Shown one piece after another: positions 59,157-64,000 of a DNA stretch of 64,000 nt. Source of the stretch: Riemerella anatipestifer_E (GTDB lineage: Bacteria > Bacteroidota > Bacteroidia > Flavobacteriales > Weeksellaceae); assembly GCF_009932355.1 (NCBI RefSeq), contig NZ_LEKU01000017.1, positions 1-64,000 on the forward strand. Direction: 5' to 3'. Under the pieces are notes generated by a model, which worked only from the letters and a program-made list of their open reading frames with translations, searched no databases and had not been told where the DNA came from. Within the stretch, counting starts at the first letter, position 1. Each line of letters opens with the position of its first letter. The translations under genes and the position numbers were made by a program.

Positions 59157-59272
59157 GGCATTCCCTTTTCCGAGGCTTTACCCTAGGCTAAAAGGGTCGG
59201 GCTTTCGGCTTTATCTTTTTCATCGGTCGTACCTTCCCTCAGAAAAATGATATCGCCTCTATCCCTAATGCA
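59157..59272 (+). repeat. Flavobacterial dispersed intergenic repeat (palindromic)
   Basis: This 116-base, GC-richer block lies between anmK and the nucleoside phosphorylase gene. It has a stem CCCTTTT (59163-59169) with AAAAGGG (59190-59196), then GTCGGGCTTTCGGCTTTATC and a second weaker arm TTTTTC/GAAAAA. The ends are GGCATTCCC and CCCTAATGCA, which share inverted GCATT. The layout (start-GGGTCGGGC-TATCTTTTT-ATCCCTAATGC) resembles a dispersed repeat that I recall from many Flavobacteriia genomes. No second copy exists in this window, so the family call is from memory of pattern only. Confidence 0.45.
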
Positions 59273-59329
59273 GAACTATCGCCAATTTAAGCAAAATTGT
59301 TGAAATATAAAGTCTTTCATTTAACTATA

Positions 59330-59351
59330 AAAGGAGGCAAAAGCCTCCTTT
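59330..59351 (-). terminator. Hairpin terminator after the nucleoside phosphorylase gene
   Basis: AAAGGAGGC pairs with GCCTCCTTT (9 bp, tetraloop), followed on the minus strand by TTATAG. Confidence 0.7.
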
Positions 59352-59382
59352 ATACAGTTTTTTTAGATATTATAAACAGTTT

Positions 59383-60237
59383 TTATTTAATAATTCTATC
59401 CAATACCCATTCTATCATATTTTTTTCTGAAGCGTGGTGGTCTGCAGAAAATTCTCCTCTACGGCGATTAGCAATTACACAGTTTACGGTAAGAGCCTTA
59501 TGACCAAGTAGCTTTGATAGACCATAGATTGCAGAAGTTTCCATCTCAAAGTTAGAAACGCCTAAATCGTTAAGGGTTTCTAAGAAGTTTTCATCTACGG
59601 CTTTAAGCCTTAGCTGTCTTCCTTGTGGAGCATAGAATCCAGGGAAAGTAGCCGTATTTCCGTGGTATTTAGCATCTTTGTAATAATCTGAAATATCTTC
59701 TGCCCAGTCTGAAAAATAAAGCATTGATTTTACTTTCTCATAAGGGAACTTTTCTAAGAAATTTCTAGAAAACTCATTTTCAAACTGATAGTCTTGGTAG
59801 AAATGTAACAAACCATCAAGTCCCACCACATTTTGAGTTACTAGCATATTATCTACCTCTATATCAGGGTTTACACTACCACAAGTCCCTAAACGGAACA
59901 ACTGTAACGCAGTATGCTCTGACTTGAATTCTTTATTCTTTAAATCAATATTCACCAAAGCATCTAGCTCATTCATTACAATGTCTATATTTTCGGTACC
60001 GATACCTGATGACATTACCGTAATTCTTTCCCCTCTAAGCGTCCCTGTATGTGTATAGAACTCTCTTTTGTTCTTTTTGATTTCTATTTTATCAAAATAC
60101 TTAGAAACCTTAGGAACACGGTCTGGGTCTCCTACCAAAATTATTTTTTCTGCAATATCCTCTGGAAGCAAATTAAGGTGATACACACTTCCGTCTTCAT
60201 TAAGCACCAGTTCTGATGCAGCTAACTTATTAAGCAT
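59383..60237 (-). CDS. Nucleoside phosphorylase (uridine phosphorylase-like)
   Basis: 284 aa. It splits a nucleoside with phosphate to give a base and ribose 1-phosphate. Motifs of the PNP/UDP family 1 are present: VGDPDRVPKVSKY (phosphate), MSSGIGTENIDIVM and LGTCGSVNPDI. The ribose-site motif is FEMETSAIYGLS. Whether it prefers uridine or purine nucleosides cannot be told from the sequence. The SUI1-family gene lies 18 bases upstream on the same strand, so the two may be cotranscribed. Confidence 0.87.
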   Translation of the reverse strand: MLNKLAASELVLNEDGSVYHLNLLPEDIAEKIILVGDPDRVPKVSKYFDKIEIKKNKREFYTHTGTLRGERITVMSSGIGTENIDIVMNELDALVNIDLKNKEFKSEHTALQLFRLGTCGSVNPDIEVDNMLVTQNVVGLDGLLHFYQDYQFENEFSRNFLEKFPYEKVKSMLYFSDWAEDISDYYKDAKYHGNTATFPGFYAPQGRQLRLKAVDENFLETLNDLGVSNFEMETSAIYGLSKLLGHKALTVNCVIANRRRGEFSADHHASEKNMIEWVLDRIIK

Positions 60238-60255
60238 AATTATATATTTTTTATT

Positions 60256-60585
60256 TTATCCTCCTACTCGTTTGGTTTTGTATCCCATATCTTTAAGAAT
60301 GTCCATTATCTTATCTCTATTATCGCCTTGTATAATGATAACGCCGTCTTTTTCGGAGCCACCTATTCCTAAAGTTGTTTTAATTTTTTTAGAAATTTGT
60401 TTTAGTTCATCATCATTACCTTCAAAGCCTTCTATCAGAGTTACGGGCTTGCCATTTCTCCCTTTTTTTTCATATTTACAGATGAGAGGTTCTTTCTGGA
60501 TAGAAGTTTCTGTCTCCTCTTCAATTTCAAAATCTTGCTCTATATGGTCAGGAAAAAGGTTTTTTAGTTGGTCTCTTAAATCCAT
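60256..60585 (-). CDS. SUI1/YciH-family translation-initiation-factor-like protein
   Basis: 109 aa. An acidic N-terminal tail of about 40 residues is followed by a SUI1 domain: GRNGKPVTLIEGFEGNDDEL, LGIGGSEKDGVIIIQGD and the C-terminal RDKIMDILKDMGYKTKRVGG. SUI1-domain proteins bind small ribosomal subunits. The exact role in bacteria is unclear. It precedes the nucleoside phosphorylase gene. Confidence 0.85.
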   Translation of the reverse strand: MDLRDQLKNLFPDHIEQDFEIEEETETSIQKEPLICKYEKKGRNGKPVTLIEGFEGNDDELKQISKKIKTTLGIGGSEKDGVIIIQGDNRDKIMDILKDMGYKTKRVGG

Positions 60586-60658
60586 GTTTCAAAGGTAGTA
60601 ATTTGTTCTTAATTCTGATGCTCTTTTGTAAGTGATTTTTTGCAGTTCTTCATAAAGA

Positions 60659-60693
60659 AAAAATCCAAACCTAGTTATTAAGTTTGGATTTTT
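60659..60693 (-). terminator. Rho-independent terminator after rny
   Basis: On the minus strand AAAAATCCAAAC pairs with GTTTGGATTTTT (12 bp), with T-rich sequence after it. Confidence 0.85.
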
Positions 60694-60713
60694 GTATATA
60701 AAACAGTTAATAT

Positions 60714-62288
60714 CTATCGTGCGATATTAACGGCTCTAGTTTCTCTAATTACAGTGATTTTTACTTGCCCTGGATAAGTCAGTTCATTTTGAATTTTTTC
60801 TGAAATATCATAAGAAAGTTGAGCGGCTACACTATCATTTACTTTAGCACTTTCTACCATCACTCTAAGCTCTCTACCTGCTTGGATAGCGTAAGCACTA
60901 GACACTCCTTCAAAACTTAATGCTGCTGCTTCTAAATCTTTTAATCTTTGGATATAAGATTCTAGCACTTGTCTTCTCGCTCCAGGCCTTGCACCTGAAA
61001 TTCCGTCTGCTACTTGGATGATAGGAGAGAGGAGAGAAGTCATTTCTATTTCGTCGTGGTGTGCACCTATGGCGTTTACCACTTCTGGATTTTCTCCAAA
61101 CTTTTCAGCCCACTGCATACCTAGTAAAGCGTGAGGAAGCTCAGACTCTTGTTCTGGAACTTTACCTATATCGTGTAATAGACCTGCTCTCTTAGCTAAT
61201 TTCACATTAAGACCTAGCTCTGCCGCCATAGTAGCCGCTATATTAGCCACCTCACGAGAGTGCTGTAATAAATTCTGCCCATAAGAAGAACGGTACTTCA
61301 TTCTACCTACTATTTTTACTAGCTCTGGGTGTAAACCGTGTATTCCTAAATCTATAATAGTTCTTTTACCAACTTCTATGATTTCTTCTTCTATTTGCTT
61401 TCTTGTTTTTTCTACAATTTCCTCAATTCTTGCAGGGTGAATTCTACCGTCTGTAACTAATCTATGAAGAGATAGCCTTGCAATTTCTCTTCTCACAGGG
61501 TCAAAACAAGATAAAAGGATAGCCTCTGGTGTGTCATCTACTATAATTTCTACACCTGTAGCAGCTTCTAAAGCACGGATATTTCTACCTTCTCTACCAA
61601 TAATTCTACCTTTAACATCATCAGATTCTATATTAAATACAGATACCGAATTTTCTATAGCTTGTTCTGTTCCTATTCTTTGAATAGTTTGGATTACTAT
61701 TTTTTTAGCTTCGTTCTTTGCATTAAGTTGAGCTTCCTCCATAATGTTCTGAACATAAGACTGAGCTTTGGTCTTAGCTTCAGATTTCATGGTTTCTACC
61801 AGTTCTTCTTTAGCCTCTTCAGCAGAGTAGCCTGAAACTTTTTCCAAAAGTTCTACTTTTTTAGCAATAGCAACGCTAAGTTCTTCTTGTTTCTTCTCTA
61901 GTTGTTCTTCCTTTCTAGAAAGGTCGCTAAGTTTCTTGTCTAAATCTTTTTCTAATTTACCTACTTTGCTTAGTTCGTCATTTAGTTTTTGCTCTTTATC
62001 TCTCGCTCTTTTCTCAACCTCCTGCATTTTCTTTTCTCTCTGCTGTATGTGAGCATCATGTTCTGTTTTGAGCTCTAAAAAGCGTTCTTTAGCTTGTATG
62101 TTTTTTTCTTGCTTTATACTTTCAGCCTTTACTTTAGCTTTTTCTATTAAATTTTCCGCATTTTTCTTAGCATCTTCCACGATGAATTTTGCCTTAGAAT
62201 TCAACGAGCTTTTAGCAAAAGCGAATCCTATAGCGGCTCCCACTATAAGACTACCGAGTATACTGATGATTAAAACTACTGTATCCAT
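60714..62288 (-). CDS. rny: Ribonuclease Y
   Basis: This is a membrane-anchored endoribonuclease that starts mRNA decay. At 524 aa: an N-terminal membrane helix (about residues 5-24), a long coiled coil (25-200), a KH RNA-binding domain with GRIIGREGRNIRALEAATG, and an HD catalytic domain with the metal motif LLHDIGK and AIGAHHDE. It lies directly downstream of the 6S RNA gene on the same strand. Confidence 0.96.
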   Translation of the reverse strand: MDTVVLIISILGSLIVGAAIGFAFAKSSLNSKAKFIVEDAKKNAENLIEKAKVKAESIKQEKNIQAKERFLELKTEHDAHIQQREKKMQEVEKRARDKEQKLNDELSKVGKLEKDLDKKLSDLSRKEEQLEKKQEELSVAIAKKVELLEKVSGYSAEEAKEELVETMKSEAKTKAQSYVQNIMEEAQLNAKNEAKKIVIQTIQRIGTEQAIENSVSVFNIESDDVKGRIIGREGRNIRALEAATGVEIIVDDTPEAILLSCFDPVRREIARLSLHRLVTDGRIHPARIEEIVEKTRKQIEEEIIEVGKRTIIDLGIHGLHPELVKIVGRMKYRSSYGQNLLQHSREVANIAATMAAELGLNVKLAKRAGLLHDIGKVPEQESELPHALLGMQWAEKFGENPEVVNAIGAHHDEIEMTSLLSPIIQVADGISGARPGARRQVLESYIQRLKDLEAAALSFEGVSSAYAIQAGRELRVMVESAKVNDSVAAQLSYDISEKIQNELTYPGQVKITVIRETRAVNIAR

Positions 62289-62323
62289 TTATATATATTT
62301 ATTAATTTTTAACTTTTTTCCAT

Positions 62324-62499
62324 AAAAAAACCTACAACCATTCTGTAAGATTAAAAGAGTAAACTCCTAATCAACACGATTCAGGTTAAGTCTTACTATC
62401 TGTAATCCGTGATAAAACGGCACGCCATCTAGCAAGCATTTACCCAGTATTAGTTTAGCGTTGAGTTTACCTTAATTAGTGTTAGAACAGTTGCAGGCA
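62324..62499 (-). ncRNA. ssrS: 6S RNA (6S-Flavo type)
   Basis: About 176 bases on the minus strand between zapA and rny. The ends pair: CCTGCAACTGTTCT near the 5' end with AGAATGGTTGTAGG near the 3' end, with G:U pairs. A second arm is GTAAACTC with GAGTTTAC, then a large internal bubble. The inner stem CTTGCTA/TAGTAAG leads to a CCGT/ACGG hairpin. The 3' stem runs into TTTTTTTA, a terminator-like end. This long hairpin with a central bubble is the shape of 6S RNA, which binds RNA polymerase. Position beside zapA also matches ssrS in Proteobacteria. Confidence 0.8.
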
Positions 62500-62555
62500 A
62501 AATTTTACACAATAAAAGGAAAGAAATTTATCGTATCCTAATTATTGTTTTTTAT

Positions 62556-62834
62556 TTACTCGTCCAATAATTGATTGAGATTGCTCAATCTCTTTTGGAC
62601 ACTTTCTATATTATTCTCTCCATTTTGTTTGGCAACTTCTGCATTAGTACCTAGTTTTAGCGCACACATTGCCAAAACATCTTGTTTATCTTGAACATTA
62701 AAATTAGTTTCAAACTCCTTAATCATCGTCTCTATTTGTTTTCCTACTTTACGGAGTGTTTCTTCTTCGTCGGCAGGTACATTAAGTGGGTATCTTCTAC
62801 CAGCTATATTGATATTGATTCTACGCACTTCCAT
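62556..62834 (-). CDS. zapA: Cell division protein ZapA
   Basis: 92 aa. It has VRRININIAGRRYPLNVPAD at the N-terminus, then EETLRKVGKQIETMIKEFE, and a coiled-coil C-terminus, typical of ZapA that bundles FtsZ. Its ATG overlaps the stop of the upstream coiled-coil gene by one base. 6S RNA follows. Confidence 0.9.
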   Translation of the reverse strand: MEVRRININIAGRRYPLNVPADEEETLRKVGKQIETMIKEFETNFNVQDKQDVLAMCALKLGTNAEVAKQNGENNIESVQKRLSNLNQLLDE

Positions 62835-63136
62835 TACAAACCTTTATTTTGAAGTTGTGCAATACAAGCATCTATTTCCTTAATAAGTCTATTGATGTGG
62901 TTTTTCATCAATCTATTATGGTTGGGATTACCCGATATTGCAGAAACTAATTTTATTTCTTTATATTTTTCCAACAATTCCTGATGAGCTTTTTTCTCTG
63001 CATCTAATTTCCTCTTCGTTTCATTATGGCTATCTAAAAGAGCCGAATAATCATCTTTAAGTTTTTGATAATCACTTTTTAAGCGGATTACCTTTTGTTC
63101 AACTTCTGAAAAATGATTTTCTATCTCTCTTAGCAT
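62834..63136 (-). CDS. Coiled-coil protein translationally coupled to zapA
   Basis: 100 aa, almost entirely coiled coil (EIENHFSEVEQKVIRLKSD, KLKDDYSALLDSHNETKRK). The C-terminal part RLMKNHINRLIKEIDACIAQL is conserved-looking. Its stop overlaps the zapA start (TAATG), so they are expressed together, and a role in cell division like ZapB is a reasonable inference. The -7 element TACTTTTG (63172-63165) lies upstream. Confidence 0.75.
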   Translation of the reverse strand: MLREIENHFSEVEQKVIRLKSDYQKLKDDYSALLDSHNETKRKLDAEKKAHQELLEKYKEIKLVSAISGNPNHNRLMKNHINRLIKEIDACIAQLQNKGL

Positions 63137-63164
63137 ATCCTCAGGATGTGTTCTAACCTTGACA

Positions 63165-63172
63165 CAAAAGTA
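63165..63172 (-). promoter_or_regulatory. -7 promoter element (TACTTTTG) for the coiled-coil/zapA operon
   Basis: It matches TAnnTTTG on the minus strand, 28 bases before the ATG at 63136. Confidence 0.5.
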
Positions 63173-63343
63173 TAAAAAAAACTTCGCCTACTAAAAGGAT
63201 TTTTCAACTTTTTTAAACACTGCTTAGTTATAGTATTTATGTACTCTAGTATTTAAAGTGTTTAATATTTTGATTGTTTGAGGTTTATAGTGAGCTGTAA
63301 AAAATACTTTTGTTTAAAATTTTTCTTTTAAAATAGGTTTGCT

Positions 63344-63351
63344 TAAATTTG
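63344..63351 (+). promoter_or_regulatory. -7 promoter element (TAAATTTG) for the topoisomerase gene
   Basis: It fits TAnnTTTG, 39 bases before the ATG at 63391. Confidence 0.45.
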
Positions 63352-63390
63352 TGGGTTATTGTTTTTTACATTAAAAATAGAGGCTTATTT

Positions 63391-64000
63391 ATGAGTGAAG
63401 CATTACAACAGGTTAATTATTCCGAAGATAACATTAGAACCCTCGATTGGCAAGAGCATATTAGGCTTCGTCCAGGTATGTATATTGGGAAGTTGGGAGA
63501 TGGTTCATCGGCTGATGATGGTATCTATATTTTATTAAAGGAAATTCTGGATAACTCCATAGATGAGTTCAGAATGAAAGCTGGTAAAAGGATAGAAATC
63601 AAGCTAGATGACAGAAAAGTCCAAATCCGAGATTATGGAAGGGGAATCCCTCTAGGGAAAGTGGTAGACGCTGTTTCTAAAATGAATACTGGGGGAAAAT
63701 ATGACAGTAAGGCGTTTAAAAAATCGGTGGGACTTAACGGAGTAGGTACCAAAGCAGTTAATGCTTTATCCGAATATTTCAGGGTAAAATCGGTGCGAGA
63801 TAATAAAACTAAAGTTGCCGAATTCTGCAGAGGTAATATCACAGAGAATTTTCCAGAAGAAGACTCTAGCGATAGAAACGGAACTGAAATTACCTTTATT
63901 CCAGACGCTGAAATATTTTTGAATTATAAATTCAGAAAAGAGTATATAGAGCGTATGCTCAGAAACTACGCTTATCTAAATCCAGGTCTTAAAATCATTT
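63391..64000 (+). CDS. parE: DNA topoisomerase IV subunit B, 5' part
   Basis: The frame is open from ATG 63391 to the window end (203 codons). It is a GHKL ATPase of the type II topoisomerase B family: QEHIRLRPGMYIGKLGDG, KEILDNSIDEFRMKAG (the catalytic Glu and Asn region), IRDYGRGIPLGK and GLNGVGTKAVNALS. The second subunit usually follows; it is outside the window. GyrB is the alternative, but the style of the N-terminus and GKLGDGS fit the Bacteroidota ParE-type protein better. Confidence 0.88.
   Translation, partial: MSEALQQVNYSEDNIRTLDWQEHIRLRPGMYIGKLGDGSSADDGIYILLKEILDNSIDEFRMKAGKRIEIKLDDRKVQIRDYGRGIPLGKVVDAVSKMNTGGKYDSKAFKKSVGLNGVGTKAVNALSEYFRVKSVRDNKTKVAEFCRGNITENFPEEDSSDRNGTEITFIPDAEIFLNYKFRKEYIERMLRNYAYLNPGLKII

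Noticed and set aside
1..64000. CRISPR array or prophage
   Set aside because: No regularly spaced repeats, cas genes, integrase or phage structural genes were seen.

Overview
This window is about 64 kb of low-GC chromosome from a member of the Bacteroidota, class Flavobacteriia, most likely family Weeksellaceae (Chryseobacterium, Riemerella or a relative). The evidence is the repeated promoter element TAnnTTTG with an upstream TTG, near absence of Shine-Dalgarno sites, a fused alpha/beta 2-oxoacid dehydrogenase E1, a 6S RNA of the flavobacterial type beside zapA, and many Flavobacteriia-type small proteins. No genus can be fixed from the sequence alone. Most of the window is ordinary housekeeping chromosome with a few accessory stretches.

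Layout. 1-187: 3' end of an IS256-family element, whose right end lies against the truncated 5' end of a GT-C membrane glycosyltransferase gene (to 1832). 2024-10451: fused E1 dehydrogenase, sugar aminotransferase, galE, rsmG, a RecB/AddB-like nuclease and a small unknown protein. 10548-17870: an outer-membrane-like protein, dnaN, pheT, a META-domain lipoprotein and groES-groEL. 17981-23529: a tight accessory operon of lemA, three glycosyltransferases (the last frameshifted), a two-helix membrane protein, a small Cys-rich protein and a lipoprotein. 23583-27372: ggt on the minus strand and a small accessory island (a 58-aa and a 116-aa ORF inside 17-bp direct repeats, a DUF6624-like lipoprotein, a 179-aa protein).

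27441-34907 is a complete minus-strand trp operon (trpE-G-D-tag-C-F-B-x-A). It is preceded by a promoter, a 24-codon leader peptide with tandem Trp codons, and mutually exclusive antiterminator and terminator hairpins. 35059-38983 is thrS-infC-x-rpmI-rplT; infC appears to begin at a non-AUG codon. 39043-46460 holds a hydroxyacyl-CoA dehydrogenase, a small acidic protein and purL-purC-purF. 46530-51315 holds an AraC regulator, an intradiol-dioxygenase-like lipoprotein, lysS with a C-terminal extension, and a di-heme peroxidase. 51342-55956 holds purA, a TlpA-like thioredoxin, a DUF2007 protein, tRNA-Ala(GGC), typA and a YdcH-like protein. 56100-64000 holds udk, a DivIC/FtsB-like protein, rsgA, anmK, an intergenic repeat, a nucleoside phosphorylase, a SUI1 protein, rny, 6S RNA, zapA with a coiled-coil partner, and the start of a topoisomerase IV subunit B gene.

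The most informative signals are regulatory: the trp attenuator, the infC start, the 6S RNA and a hairpin between rpmI and rplT. The least understood gene groups are the lemA-glycosyltransferase operon and the 25.4-26.0 kb repeat-flanked pair. All family calls come from reading motifs by eye; no database search was run.
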